A stretch of DNA of 64,000 nucleotides from Lactococcus allomyrinae (lineage in GTDB: Bacteria; Bacillota; Bacilli; Lactobacillales; Streptococcaceae). The first letter of the stretch is position 1, and each line of letters starts with the position of its first letter. The notes beneath the pieces are model-generated. The model worked only from the letters and a program-made list of their open reading frames with translations, was not told where the DNA came from and ran no database searches. The DNA lies in assembly GCF_003627095.1 (NCBI RefSeq), contig NZ_CP032627.1, positions 2,046,001 through 2,110,000 on the forward strand, in the 5' to 3' direction. The position numbers and the translations under genes were made by a program. Positions 41,927 through 51,507 of this stretch are shown here, piece after piece.

Positions 41927-43282
41927 ATGAAAGTAATCATTATCGGAGCCTCTCATGCTGGAATCGCCTGTGCAAGACGAACACGAGAAGAATTTCCAGA
42001 TGCACAAGTCATTATTTACGAAAAACAAGAACAAATCAGTTTTGTTTCCCAATCCATTCCCATCTACTTGATGGGCAAGGACGACTTACTAAAAAATGGT
42101 GGATATGCAACAGTTGAAAGTTTGTACGATGAAGGAATTATTGTAAAAACCCAAACGATTATCAGAAAAATTGATACAGCAAAAAAACAAATCTTTTTCA
42201 CTCAAAACAACTCTAACGAAATTCACAGCACTTCCTATGACAAACTCGTCCTTGCGGTCGGTTCTTATCCCGTATTACCAAACTTTAGTGGAAGTTATCG
42301 CGATAAAGTTTACACCGTAAAAAACATCTCCGATGCCAAAAATATTGCTCAACTCATTGGAAAAGCAAAAAAAGTTATTGTCGTTGGTGCAGGATTCATC
42401 GGAGTAGAAATTTCACAAATTCTTGCAAAACGAGGACTTGAAGTCACACTTGTCCAAGCCCATCACTACATCTTAAATAAATACCTTGATGAAGTGCCCG
42501 CCCGAAGTATTGAACGTATGCTCGAAAAAGAAGGGGTCAAGCTTTCTTTATCCACTTATCCTACAAATATCACCGAACCAAATCAACCAACTCTCGGTTC
42601 AGCTATCACCCTTTTTACAAACAATGATAAAGTCTTTGAAGCTGATGCAATCATTTATTCCACAGGATTCCAACCAAATACTTTCTTACTCAAAGGTCAA
42701 GCAGAATTGGGCGAACGAGGAGCAATTGAAGTTGATGAATATATGCAGACTAGCAGTCCCGATGTCTTTGCCATAGGAGATTGTGCGACATCAACCGTCT
42801 ACCGACTAAAAGGCACTCACTATCTGCCTCATGCTGCAGAAGCTTTACGTCAAGGAGAAATCGCCGCAATCAACCTTGCAAAACCTATTTTGAAACTTCG
42901 TCCATCGCAAAATACTTATAATATGAATCTAGATGAACGATCAATTTGCTCTGTCGGTATGACAAAAACAAGCGCAGAACAAAACGGCTATAAATGTGGC
43001 ATCGTAAATTATAGAAATACCTATTTGAACAGTGATAAATATATCAATGCTTATATGGTTTATGAAAAAGAAACTCATCAGATTCTCGGATTACAAATTG
43101 AAGGGACATCCCCCGAGATTCCTTCCTATTCCGATTTAATTTCTCTAGCTATTCAATATGATTTAACCGCTGAAGATTTAGAATTTTCCGATTTTTACTT
43201 TAAACATAGCTACAAAAATCCCGGAGGAATTATTCGTCCATTGGTTAAACTGATTAGAAAAGAAGATACACAATCCCATTAG
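41927..43282 (+). CDS. NADH oxidase/CoA-disulfide reductase homologue lacking the redox cysteine
   Basis: A 451-residue FAD/NAD-dependent enzyme. The start at 41927 follows AAGGAG. The FAD motif is IIIGASHAGIACA with the conserved His10, the NAD motif VIVVGAGFIGVEISQIL is near residue 157, and FAIGDCA near 300. Water-forming NADH oxidases and CoA-disulfide reductases carry a catalytic Cys at position 42 in ISFLxCG; here the segment reads ISFVSQS, with Gln at 42. So normal thiol redox chemistry is impossible and the product may be peroxide-forming or the substrate different. Flanked by repeat DNA on the right. Confidence 0.8.
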   Translation: MKVIIIGASHAGIACARRTREEFPDAQVIIYEKQEQISFVSQSIPIYLMGKDDLLKNGGYATVESLYDEGIIVKTQTIIRKIDTAKKQIFFTQNNSNEIHSTSYDKLVLAVGSYPVLPNFSGSYRDKVYTVKNISDAKNIAQLIGKAKKVIVVGAGFIGVEISQILAKRGLEVTLVQAHHYILNKYLDEVPARSIERMLEKEGVKLSLSTYPTNITEPNQPTLGSAITLFTNNDKVFEADAIIYSTGFQPNTFLLKGQAELGERGAIEVDEYMQTSSPDVFAIGDCATSTVYRLKGTHYLPHAAEALRQGEIAAINLAKPILKLRPSQNTYNMNLDERSICSVGMTKTSAEQNGYKCGIVNYRNTYLNSDKYINAYMVYEKETHQILGLQIEGTSPEIPSYSDLISLAIQYDLTAEDLEFSDFYFKHSYKNPGGIIRPLVKLIRKEDTQSH

Positions 43283-43359
43283 TTTTCATATACCACTTGC
43301 ACAAACACAGTTGAACTTCTAATACTGTTTAACTTTTAAACCTATACCGCAAGCCACCT

Positions 43360-43490
43360 CTTGCGCTTGACGCAATGCGTCAAGGTTACAGATAAGAAAA
43401 GCGTTGCTTTTCTCAATCGTCGCAAGGCAGTATATCTACAGTTCATCTAATAATTTTACTGCGTAAAATTAAAGGTGAATTAGTATAAAA
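43360..43490. repeat. Repeat unit, copy A
   Basis: Starts near TTGACGCAATGCGTCAAGGTT and runs to about GAATTAGTATAA. A second, diverged copy lies at 44205-44325 in the same orientation, on the other side of the 214-aa gene. Both include a GAAAAGCG...GCTTTTC-type hairpin. No ORF. Confidence 0.6.
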
Positions 43491-43554
43491 GTTCCCTTTA
43501 GAAATCAGTAAAAATTTAAAAGTGAGCTAATATAACCTAACGAAAGGAACACAA

Positions 43555-44199
43555 ATGTATGAAGGAGACTTACAATATTGTTATAAACTTCTAGAAACGA
43601 TTAATGACTTGGAAAAAGTAAATCATAAGCGAGGAGATTTGCAACGAAAACTTGAACATAAAGCATTACACTCACAAAGCTTCTATGCCTGCATCATTGC
43701 ATTGATTCTCCCTCTTTTTCTTGTTACTTTCTCCTCACTTACAGCTCTAGGTATCATTCCAGTTAACTTTATAGGACAAGAAATTACTCTTGCAATCCCT
43801 CGACTGATTGGTGTCCTCATTATTTCGATTATGATTTTTCTAGTAAGTGACCTGATACTTACCTCTATAGGGCGCAAATATTTTATGACCTCTTCCAAAA
43901 AATACTGGGCAAAAAAGATAAAATTAACAGATTGCGAATTTGAACTCAATAAGGAGTCATCGAATATTTTCAAAAATTCTGTCCTAGCTGAAAATCGCTT
44001 AGAAGACAAATACCTTTCTTCACAAGGAGTTATCATGCTAATCCGTTATTTTGAAACAAACCGTGCTTCTTTCCTTGACGAAGCTGTCTATATGTTGGAC
44101 TTGAACATTGAAAATTCACAACACGGAGTTTCTCCACTCGAATTAGAAAATATCATACAAAAAGAGCGCAAAATCCTTGAAGCTGCAGAAATATTCTAA
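43555..44199 (+). CDS. Membrane protein of unknown function, 214 aa
   Basis: CGAAAGGAA precedes the ATG. A helical N-terminal part of about 45 residues is followed by two membrane helices (about 45-67 and 78-103), then a cytoplasmic helical domain of about 110 residues. The family is not recognised. It is flanked on both sides by copies of the same repeat, so gene and repeats may have arrived or been moved together. Confidence 0.6.
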   Translation: MYEGDLQYCYKLLETINDLEKVNHKRGDLQRKLEHKALHSQSFYACIIALILPLFLVTFSSLTALGIIPVNFIGQEITLAIPRLIGVLIISIMIFLVSDLILTSIGRKYFMTSSKKYWAKKIKLTDCEFELNKESSNIFKNSVLAENRLEDKYLSSQGVIMLIRYFETNRASFLDEAVYMLDLNIENSQHGVSPLELENIIQKERKILEAAEIF

Positions 44200-44204
44200 T
44201 CCTT

Positions 44205-44325
44205 AGTTTGGCGCAATGTGTCAAGGTTGCGGATAAGAAAAGCGATGCTTTCCCCAATCATCGCAAAACAATATATTTGCAGTTCAGCTACTAGATCTGC
44301 ATTAGTATAAGATAACGTTACGTAA
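44205..44325. repeat. Repeat unit, copy B
   Basis: Diverged copy of 43360-43490: shared blocks include GTCAAGGTT, GATAAGAAAAGCG, ATCGCAA, ATAT.TGCAGTTCA and CATTAGTATAA. Confidence 0.55.
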
Positions 44326-44353
44326 AGTCATAAAAGATAAATTCTACTAATAA

Positions 44354-44386
44354 TAAAAAAAGCCACGTCAGATTGCGGCTTTTTTA
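44354..44386. terminator. Bidirectional terminator
   Basis: AAAAAAAGCC pairs with GGCTTTTTTA around a 12-base loop, between the 214-aa gene and the converging ABC permease gene. Confidence 0.7.
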
Positions 44387-44438
44387 TTACAAGATTTTGT
44401 GCTTCACCTCAAAATAAAAGATTCAGCAAACAGCGACC

Positions 44439-45683
44439 TCACGTTCTTCGTAGAGCCTTCAACGCAACAACATTGAGCATATAAAGTAGCAAGACAATGG
44501 CAAAAAGTATTCCCAAATCGAAAGAAATTTGACTAAATCCCATTCCTTGCTTAACTACTTTCACAAGTGCATCTACTGCATAGTAAAGTGGCATCAAATG
44601 CGCCAACCATTGCAAAGGTTGACTCATCGTATCAACATTGATAATTCCCGAAAACAAAAACTGAGGAACGATGGCAATCGGAACAAATTGAATAAATTGA
44701 AATTCTGTTTTGGAAACAGCGGATAAGAGCAAACCAATCATCAAAGCAATCATCGCAATTAGAAGATTAATCAAAATAACCCAACCAAAATGCCCGACTA
44801 CTTTCATTTGGAGAACATATTTTGCCCATACTAATACAAGGAGTGTCTGAACAACAGCAAGAAAACCATAAGCAACTGTATATCCAGCAACAATCTCACT
44901 CCGTTTGACAGGTGATACCAGCATCCGAGTCAAGGTCCCAGAAGTTCGTTCATTAACTAGACTGATACCACTAATAAGAAATACGAAGAAGAATACAAAG
45001 AAAGAAACTAAAACCGGAGCAAGATTATCAAAAGGATTGAGTTTACTTGTTCCATAAAGGTAATGACTTTCAATACTCATCGCTTGTACTTTAGGTAGTT
45101 CAAAACTAGAATTTCCTGCGCTAGAATCCTGTTTTTTAAGCGTATTTTGCAGTACTTGGGGATTGGCACCTGCCTTTACTGCTACATCAATTAATTCTTG
45201 TGTTGCTTTTTGAGTGGCAGTTTGAGCCTGTTCTACTGCATTTTCAACTGTTTTTTGTATTTGCGCCTGAGTCCTCTTTCCCTGTGTCAATTGGACAAGC
45301 CCGTTCAAAACGCTTGATATAACCTGAGTTTTCCCTGTATCGGTATTAGTATAAGTCACATCTATTTTATGGTCTTGAACGGTTATTACTGCGTCCAGAT
45401 TTTTATCATTTAATGTTTGCCGCTTACTATTTTCAACTTTTACAATTGTGAGTTTATCATTCTTTTTTAGTTGTGTGACGAGCTGCGCATCCGCTGGTAA
45501 ATGCTTTGTTGTTTCCGTTGTTTGATTATCAATACCTACGCGATAGTTTACATTTGAGGGAACTTGCAAAAGTAAGTACATCAAGCTCAAAATCAATAGT
45601 GGAGCAACAAAAAGTAAAGCTAGACTCCGCTTATCTCCTTTTCTTTGGAGAAGAATTCGTTTAATGATTGCTTGTATTCTCAT
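44439..45683 (-). CDS. ABC-2 type permease
   Basis: A 414-residue membrane protein: one helix at about 23-42, a long extracellular domain (about 45-215) with coiled-coil character, then five to six helices at the C-terminus (ABC2_membrane fold, VNERTSGTLTRMLVSPVKRSE loop). It works with the ATPase encoded just upstream; its ATG overlaps that gene's stop (45680-45683). Such pairs export drugs, lipids or peptides. TetR control (operators at 46692 and 47436) suggests an efflux pump induced by its substrate. Confidence 0.85.
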   Translation of the reverse strand: MRIQAIIKRILLQRKGDKRSLALLFVAPLLILSLMYLLLQVPSNVNYRVGIDNQTTETTKHLPADAQLVTQLKKNDKLTIVKVENSKRQTLNDKNLDAVITVQDHKIDVTYTNTDTGKTQVISSVLNGLVQLTQGKRTQAQIQKTVENAVEQAQTATQKATQELIDVAVKAGANPQVLQNTLKKQDSSAGNSSFELPKVQAMSIESHYLYGTSKLNPFDNLAPVLVSFFVFFFVFLISGISLVNERTSGTLTRMLVSPVKRSEIVAGYTVAYGFLAVVQTLLVLVWAKYVLQMKVVGHFGWVILINLLIAMIALMIGLLLSAVSKTEFQFIQFVPIAIVPQFLFSGIINVDTMSQPLQWLAHLMPLYYAVDALVKVVKQGMGFSQISFDLGILFAIVLLLYMLNVVALKALRRT

Positions 45684-46429
45684 TTGTCAACCCCCATATT
45701 TTTTGAGCGTTCTAGTTCTTGCCCCGCTTTTATAAAGACTTCCTCAATACTTGTTGCATCATATTGAGTTTTAAGCTCTACTGGTGTCCCTTGTGCTACA
45801 AATTTACCATCACGTAGGAGTAAAACTTGATTACACCTTTCAGCTTCATCCATGACATGAGTTGTTACCAAAATTGCTTTCCCTTTTGCAGCTTGCTCAC
45901 GTAGCTCATCCCAAATATCACGGCGAAGTTCAGGGTCAATCCCAACAGTTGGTTCATCTAGTAAAATCAGTGGGGCATCTGCCGTAAGAGCAATTGCCAA
46001 ACTCAATCTTCGCTTCATCCCTCCAGAATATCCACTGATTCGTTTATCTAAATCTGCTGTCAAATTCACAATTTGCGCCGATTTTATCATCTTTTCAGCC
46101 AAGTCTTTTTTTGATATTCCTTGAAGACTTCCGAAAAACTCAAGATTCTGGCGGCCAGTTAGCTCTGTGAAAAGAGCATCTGATTGGGCCATAAAACCAA
46201 TCTTAGCCATAATCTGCCGATTAGGGATTTCTTTACCAAAAATTTTTATTTCACCAATATCTGGCTTTACCATCCCTAAGAGTGCATTGATAAAGGTAGA
46301 TTTCCCAGCGCCTGAAGGACCAATAAGTCCTACTATCTCTCCCTTTTTAAGCTCCAACGAAAGTTGATTTAAGACTGGCATTTTATCAAACTTTACTGTC
46401 AGATTTTTTACAGAAACTGCATTCTCCAT
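45680..46429 (-). CDS. ABC transporter ATP-binding protein
   Basis: The start at 46429 (MENAVSVKN) has GGAGAAAG ahead of it; an upstream ATG at 46519 does not. The 249-residue protein has Walker A GPSGAGKST near residue 37, signature SGGMKRRLSLA near 136, Walker B LILLDEPTVGIDP near 158, and the H-loop VTTHVMDEAE near 194. It energises the ABC-2 permease with which it is coupled. Its 5' leader is long (about 290 bases). Confidence 0.92.
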   Translation of the reverse strand: MENAVSVKNLTVKFDKMPVLNQLSLELKKGEIVGLIGPSGAGKSTFINALLGMVKPDIGEIKIFGKEIPNRQIMAKIGFMAQSDALFTELTGRQNLEFFGSLQGISKKDLAEKMIKSAQIVNLTADLDKRISGYSGGMKRRLSLAIALTADAPLILLDEPTVGIDPELRRDIWDELREQAAKGKAILVTTHVMDEAERCNQVLLLRDGKFVAQGTPVELKTQYDATSIEEVFIKAGQELERSKNMGVDK

Positions 46430-46691
46430 ATTCTTTCTCCTTGCAAAAGATGTGACGTGTGCTCTTCCAAAGTGATGAATTCTATCTGTTTTCACACACT
46501 TTAAGCGCTCCGAACTCATTCAAGGTGTGAAATATTTGCATAAAATCATGCAAATTACTATCTGGTACTTTGCTCCTCAGAAGCAAAAAGGCAACTGATT
46601 TACACTTTTAGAATCAATATCATCAATGCATAAGCTTGCCACTTTTATTTCTCACTCATTTCTTAATCGAAAAAATAAATAAGCCAAGTAA

Positions 46692-46711
46692 ATGAGTGAG
46701 TGCTCACTCAC
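46692..46711. promoter_or_regulatory. TetR operator of the ABC unit
   Basis: ATGAGTGA, four bases, TCACTCAC: seven of eight bases symmetric, and the same motif as the perfect copy at 47436-47455 before the tetR gene. It lies just downstream of the ABC promoter. Confidence 0.75.
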
Positions 46712-46723
46712 TGTTTATTTTTT

Positions 46724-46752
46724 ATTATAATCTGCACTTTCTTTTTTGTCAA
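46724..46752 (-). promoter_or_regulatory. Consensus promoter of the ABC exporter unit
   Basis: On the minus strand TTGACA (complement of 46747-46752), 17 bases, TATAAT (complement of 46724-46729): a perfect consensus, beginning four bases after the tetR stop. Confidence 0.88.
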
Positions 46753-46755
46753 GAA

Positions 46756-47400
46756 TTAAACTCTTAATGCTTTAATGAGCAATTGACTCACATACTTTGT
46801 TTCTTCTTCAAGCGTTCTGCAGTCAAGTCCTATCAGTATTTTTCCAAAATAAGCAACAATTATGCCAAAAGCCATCTCAAAAATAATATCATGAGGTAAA
46901 TTAACCATCTTGTTTTCTTTTTGAAGACGGTTTATTGTTGGGATAACCAACTTTTGAAGTTGCTCTCCAAAAAACGATTTAACTTGTGTCACAAATATCG
47001 AATTTGTCAAAAGTTGTCCGAAAAGCAGCTTTATCTCTTGAAAATTATCGTGGATATAGGTCATCCGATCCACTACCAGAGCGTTGATAAAATCTTCTAA
47101 TGTTTCATATTCAATATTAAACGCACTATCAGCAAATTCATCTGCCATTGCGTCTAACGTTCCCTGAAACAAGGGAGCAAGTACGGCAACTAACAGTTCT
47201 TGTTTATTTTTAAATTGTTTATAGACTGACCCAGATGCCACTCCTGCTTCTGCAGCGATTTGAGCAGTTGATGTCGCTTCAAAACCCTGCGATGCAAAAA
47301 GTTTTAACGCTGCGCGTAAAACTAACTTTTGTCGCTCTGTAAGATGTTCGAGTTTATCTAAAGTTTGCTCATAAAGTGTAGTAATTGTTGATTCTGTCAT
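46756..47400 (-). CDS. TetR-family repressor of the ABC exporter
   Basis: A 214-residue TetR protein. The helix-turn-helix spans about 20-65: RAALKLFASQGFEATSTAQI, AAEAGVASGSVYKQF, KNKQELLVAVL. The C-terminal domain is a long all-helical ligand-binding part. The palindrome ATGAGTGA-N4-TCACTCAT lies before its start and again before the ABC genes, so it most likely represses both until a ligand binds. Confidence 0.9.
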   Translation of the reverse strand: MTESTITTLYEQTLDKLEHLTERQKLVLRAALKLFASQGFEATSTAQIAAEAGVASGSVYKQFKNKQELLVAVLAPLFQGTLDAMADEFADSAFNIEYETLEDFINALVVDRMTYIHDNFQEIKLLFGQLLTNSIFVTQVKSFFGEQLQKLVIPTINRLQKENKMVNLPHDIIFEMAFGIIVAYFGKILIGLDCRTLEEETKYVSQLLIKALRV

Positions 47401-47435
47401 TTTTTCTCACTTTCTTGATTTTATTGTACTCAAAA

Positions 47436-47455
47436 ATGAGTGACTGCTCACTCAT
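47436..47455. promoter_or_regulatory. TetR operator before the tetR gene
   Basis: ATGAGTGA, four bases, TCACTCAT: perfect 8-bp arms, 35 bases before the tetR start. Confidence 0.8.
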
Positions 47456-47462
47456 TATTATA

Positions 47463-48191
47463 TCACTTTTTTAAACTTTCAATTTCTTCTATTGTTAAAA
47501 TACGGTAATCTCCTAGCTTTAGATTTTTATCCAATTTTAGATTGCCCATTCTTATTCGTTTAAGGTAAAGAACGTACATTTCTACGGCTTCAAACATTCG
47601 CTTAACTTGATGAAATTTCCCTTCGTGGATAACAATGCGAATCTCACTCATCCAGCCACTTTGCGTGTCACTTTCATACACTTTTTCTGAGTAAAGCTCG
47701 CCTGGTTTCACTTTTTCTCCATTTTTTAGAGTCAAGCCTGTTGCAAATTTATCAATAATTTCATTTGTCACTTTTCCATCAATTCGCGCGAAGTATTCTT
47801 TCTCCACGTGCTTTTTGGGCTGAGTCAGATCATGACCTAACGCACCATCATTGGTTAAGATAAGAAGCCCTTCTGTATTTTTATCCAATCGTCCAACAGG
47901 AAAGATATCTTCACGAAAGTCTTTTTTATCTAGTAGCTGGACAACTGTTTTAAAAATATTATCTTTCGTAGCTGATACAACGCCTTGGGGTTTATTCAAC
48001 AAATAATAATAAAACTCCTGATAAATGAGCGGTTTCCCATCAAAACAAACTTCAACTGAATTTTTATCAACTTGAAAACGCCCATCTTTTTGCACTTGGC
48101 CAGCAACAGTCACTAAACCTTTTTTTAATAAAATCTTGACGCTGCTCCGTGTTCCGATTCCTGCTTCTGCTAAAAATTTGTCTAATCTCAT
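47463..48191 (-). CDS. rsuA: 16S rRNA pseudouridine(516) synthase
   Basis: A 242-residue RsuA/RluB-family enzyme. The N-terminal S4 RNA-binding domain (MRLDKFLAEAGIGTRSSVKILLKKG) is followed by the synthase domain with the catalytic motif GRLDKNTEGLLILTNDG (Asp near residue 103) and KHVEKEY. It isomerises one uridine of 16S rRNA. Paralogues in the family are hard to separate, so RsuA versus RluB-like is a best guess based on length. Confidence 0.85.
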   Translation of the reverse strand: MRLDKFLAEAGIGTRSSVKILLKKGLVTVAGQVQKDGRFQVDKNSVEVCFDGKPLIYQEFYYYLLNKPQGVVSATKDNIFKTVVQLLDKKDFREDIFPVGRLDKNTEGLLILTNDGALGHDLTQPKKHVEKEYFARIDGKVTNEIIDKFATGLTLKNGEKVKPGELYSEKVYESDTQSGWMSEIRIVIHEGKFHQVKRMFEAVEMYVLYLKRIRMGNLKLDKNLKLGDYRILTIEEIESLKK

Positions 48192-48211
48192 AAGAATATT
48201 ATACAGGAAAA

Positions 48212-48236
48212 TCTTTGTCAGTGTACTGACAGATTC
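48212..48236. terminator. CTGTCAG-type hairpin between rsuA and mnmE
   Basis: ATCTTTGTCAGTG pairs with TACTGACAGAT with one G-U. A single CTGTCAGTA follows at 48247. Confidence 0.5.
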
Positions 48237-48308
48237 ATTTTTACTCTGTCAGTAAATTTTTTGGTAAAAGTCCTCCTCAAATGGTTAAAAATAATGTAAA
48301 ATAGAACT

Positions 48309-49676
48309 ATGAGCTTAACACAAGAATTTGATACAATCGCGGCGATTTCAACGCCGCTTGGTGAGGGAGCGATTTCCATTGTTCGACTTTCGGGAACAGA
48401 TGCTCTCATTATTGCTGACAGAATTTTTCGAGGAAAAACGCTTAAAAACGTTGCTTCACACACGATAAATTATGGACATATTTTTGAAAACGATACTTTG
48501 ATTGACGAAGTTATGGTGTCTGTCATGCGTGCTCCAAAAACATTTACGCGCGAAGATATCGTTGAGATTAATACTCACGGCGGGATTGCTGTGACACAAG
48601 AAATTTTGCAGGTTTTATTGCGCAATGGTGCCAGACTAGCTGAACCTGGTGAATTTACAAAGCGTGCCTTTTTAAATGGGCGTATGGATTTGGCACAAGC
48701 TGAGTCCGTGATGGATTTGATTCGGGCAAAGACAGATAAGGCAGCAAATATCGCTGTCAAACAACTAGATGGTTCACTTTCTCATTTGATTAACAGTATT
48801 CGCAGAGAAATTTTGGAAGCTTTAGCGCAAGTTGAGGTCAATATTGATTATCCTGAATACGATGATGTAGAAACAATGACTTCACAAATGTTAGTGGAAA
48901 AAACTGCTCATTTTGAGCAACTTTTGCGTGGGTTACTCGCAACAAGTAGACGTGGAAAAATCCTCCGTGAAGGGTTGAAAACCGCAATCATTGGACGACC
49001 AAATGTTGGAAAATCTTCACTTCTCAATCAACTTCTTCGTGAAGAAAAAGCGATTGTAACTGATATTGCAGGCACTACAAGAGATAGCATTACTGAATTT
49101 GCTAATATTGGCGGCGTCCCTTTAGAGTTGATTGACACTGCGGGAATTCGTGAAACTGATGATGTCGTTGAAGCGATTGGTGTTGAACGCTCAAAAAAAG
49201 CACTCTCCGAGGCTGACCTTGTCTTGCTAGTGCTTAATGCTTCAGAGCAATTGACAAAAAATGACGAAGAACTCCTAGAACTGTCAGCAAATACTAACCG
49301 AATCATTTTGCTTAATAAAACTGATTTATCTGAAAAAATTGAGATTGACAAACTTCCTGTAGACTTCATTCGTATTTCTGCCCTAAAAAATGAAAATCTA
49401 GATGCCGTTGAACAAAGAATTAACAGTATTTTCTTCGCAGGCGAGATTGAAGCCGCTGACGGAAATGTCCTATCAAATGCGCGTCATGTTGCACTCGTTG
49501 AAAAAGCACTGTCAGCACTGACAGAAGCTAATAATAGTTTATATCAAGGACTTCCCGTTGATTTAGTACAAGTTGACATCACGCGCTGCTGGCAACTTCT
49601 CGGCGAAATTACTGGCGAAGCCGCACCAGATGAGCTTATCACGCAACTTTTCTCGCAATTTTGCCTTGGTAAATAA
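48309..49676 (+). CDS. mnmE: tRNA modification GTPase MnmE (TrmE)
   Basis: A 455-residue GTPase that, with MnmG, adds the carboxymethylaminomethyl group to wobble uridine 34. N-terminal formyl-tetrahydrofolate-binding domain ([21 protein letters not shown]), a helical domain, and an inserted G domain with [12 protein letters not shown] (near 224), DIAGTTRD (near 245), DTAG (near 270) and NKTD. It ends in the conserved FCLGK, whose Cys is catalytic. The 3' end from CCTTGG onward, with the terminator, is repeated at 53871-53917. Confidence 0.97.
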   Translation: MSLTQEFDTIAAISTPLGEGAISIVRLSGTDALIIADRIFRGKTLKNVASHTINYGHIFENDTLIDEVMVSVMRAPKTFTREDIVEINTHGGIAVTQEILQVLLRNGARLAEPGEFTKRAFLNGRMDLAQAESVMDLIRAKTDKAANIAVKQLDGSLSHLINSIRREILEALAQVEVNIDYPEYDDVETMTSQMLVEKTAHFEQLLRGLLATSRRGKILREGLKTAIIGRPNVGKSSLLNQLLREEKAIVTDIAGTTRDSITEFANIGGVPLELIDTAGIRETDDVVEAIGVERSKKALSEADLVLLVLNASEQLTKNDEELLELSANTNRIILLNKTDLSEKIEIDKLPVDFIRISALKNENLDAVEQRINSIFFAGEIEAADGNVLSNARHVALVEKALSALTEANNSLYQGLPVDLVQVDITRCWQLLGEITGEAAPDELITQLFSQFCLGK

Positions 49677-49710
49677 AAAATACTGACAGAAATTTCTGTC
49701 AGTATTTTTT
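49664..49710 (+). repeat. Left 47-bp direct repeat (mnmE end plus terminator)
   Basis: Starts CCTTGGTAAATAAAAAATAC and includes the mnmE stop codon and a TACTGACAGAAATTTCTGTCAGTA hairpin terminator with its T run. Identical to 53871-53917. Confidence 0.95.
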
Positions 49711-49724
49711 ATTTCGTCAATCAT

Positions 49725-50957
49725 TTAACTTCTAACTTTTTTAGAAATTTCTGGAAAGAGCAGTATACAGAAAATAAGAAACGCTAATCCCGAAATAATA
49801 TAAAATGTGGTAGAGACACCTATTAGATTCGCTAAAGATACAAAAACAACTCCACCAAATGGTATTGAAATTGTGAAGATTGTTGTTATGCCACCACTAA
49901 TTTTTCCTAAATTTTCGGGAGAGATATTTTCCAAAATCAATTGATTAATCTTGGGATTTACTTTCGCAGCAATATAAGCTAGTACAAACAAGAAGAACAG
50001 TGCGAACAAACCAAAATGGAGAATTAAACCTGAAAAAATGGCAACCATAAGAAAGGTAAAGAGCAACAAATTTGAAAGAGGCTGCTTCTTCAACTTATCC
50101 TCCATTATAAGCGACCCTGTGAGCATCCCTGACATCAAAACAACATTGAAAATCATTACAGCTGTTCCATAACTTACTGGAAATGGATTAAATTTTAGCA
50201 TACTCAAACTCAATAAAGGGCCTATTCCTGCTAAGATAAAGTTAACAAAAACTAAAGAAAAGAGCAGAATCAAAAAATTTGATGAACTATTAATCATGAA
50301 AAGTTTACGAATTTGCGAGAAACTTTCCCTAATATTGATTTTAAGATTTTCGTCAAAATTTGTGGTGCTTGAAGTAAGATTTTTACGAAAAATTAACAAA
50401 AAGAAGCCACTCAATAAGTATAAAATTCCATTTATCAAGACTACTAAAATAAATGATTGATGTGAAATCGCTAAGATTGTCACTCCTAATGGCTGGCCTA
50501 CAATTTCAACAATCGATGACAGACCTTGAAGCTGTCCAAAAGCTGGTTGTACTTCTTCTTTAGCAAGATTGTTTTGTAAAATTGGAGCCCGCAAACCAGA
50601 CTTATAGCTAGTAATCAAGTCGGTTAAGATTTTAACTATAGCAATTGAAATAAAAGTTATAACATTTTTCTCCATTATTAAAAATGTCAGAAAAAGAAAC
50701 AAAATCCCTTGACACCAACTTGAACGAATCATAGCATTTGCTTTACTTTTTGTCTTATCCGATAAAAAACCTGTATAAGCCGCAAATAAAACAGGAATAA
50801 GAACACAAATTTCTGCTATTGAAATCATTATTTTAGGATTAGGAAACTCACTTGCGTAAATTAAAAAAACAATGTTAAACAAGCTTGTACCAAGCATAGA
50901 AAAAATCGAACTGAATAACAATGAAGTGAATGTCTTATTTTTTCTTAGTGACTTCAT
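49725..50957 (-). CDS. MFS exporter of the lanthipeptide island
   Basis: A 410-residue major facilitator with 12 predicted helices and the short loop motif GFLSDKTKSKANAMI after helix 2. Its ATG overlaps the stop of the LanC-like frame (ATGA, 50954-50957), so it is translated with the synthetase. Being last in the operon and the only transporter, it probably exports the modified peptide or gives immunity to it. Most lanthipeptides leave by ABC transporters; an MFS partner is less usual and would suit a very small product. No leader-peptidase domain is encoded nearby. Confidence 0.8.
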   Translation of the reverse strand: MKSLRKNKTFTSLLFSSIFSMLGTSLFNIVFLIYASEFPNPKIMISIAEICVLIPVLFAAYTGFLSDKTKSKANAMIRSSWCQGILFLFLTFLIMEKNVITFISIAIVKILTDLITSYKSGLRAPILQNNLAKEEVQPAFGQLQGLSSIVEIVGQPLGVTILAISHQSFILVVLINGILYLLSGFFLLIFRKNLTSSTTNFDENLKINIRESFSQIRKLFMINSSSNFLILLFSLVFVNFILAGIGPLLSLSMLKFNPFPVSYGTAVMIFNVVLMSGMLTGSLIMEDKLKKQPLSNLLLFTFLMVAIFSGLILHFGLFALFFLFVLAYIAAKVNPKINQLILENISPENLGKISGGITTIFTISIPFGGVVFVSLANLIGVSTTFYIISGLAFLIFCILLFPEISKKVRS

Positions 50958-51472
50958 AATCTCTCCCTCATCTCTTTAACAAATAGATAACCTTTATATC
51001 CTTTCAGGAAATCTTCTTCATAATTTTTAGTATAAAAGTTGTATAATTTTTTGTTCTTAACAAAGACTTGACAAGTTTGGAGTTGCTCATCTACCCAATT
51101 CAAATATTTTTTATCTCCTGTCTTTTTATAAACTTCCAATAAAAAATATGATATTCCTAGCAATCCTTTCTCAAAATCCATTGATTTCGCAAATTTTACA
51201 TTCATTCCATTTGAGATACTTATAATTTGAGTTTCATATTTTTTAAAATTATAATTCATTAAAAACAATGCTAACCCACTAGAACCATTCAATACATAGG
51301 GAGAATAATTTTTACCAGTTAAGTGTAAAAATGAGCCATTCAACTTTGTCAGCAAATATTCAATCTTTTCATCAATTATTTCACTATAACCCATCAATGA
51401 TAAATTCCACAAGTAACCCGTTAAACCATTGAGTCCGATATTACCAACTTTATTTTCATTAATAATTTTCAT
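50954..51472 (-). CDS. LanC-like cyclase domain of the class III synthetase (separate frame)
   Basis: A 172-residue frame with LanC-type helix repeats: NIGLNGLTGYLWNLSLMGYS, YVLNGSSGLALFLMNYN and DFEKGLLGISYFLLEVYKKT. The zinc ligands of true LanC cyclases (WCYG, CHG) are absent, as in class III LanKC enzymes, and the domain is about half the usual length. The frame is open further upstream and can join the lyase-kinase frame at the slippery site 51529-51535, giving one protein of about 580 residues. An internal ATG at 51472 lacks a good ribosome site, which favours joining. Confidence 0.65.
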   Translation of the reverse strand: MKIINENKVGNIGLNGLTGYLWNLSLMGYSEIIDEKIEYLLTKLNGSFLHLTGKNYSPYVLNGSSGLALFLMNYNFKKYETQIISISNGMNVKFAKSMDFEKGLLGISYFLLEVYKKTGDKKYLNWVDEQLQTCQVFVKNKKLYNFYTKNYEEDFLKGYKGYLFVKEMRERL

Positions 51473-51507
51473 TGAATCTTCCGTATTCTTTAAGTACTCT
51501 CTAGATA

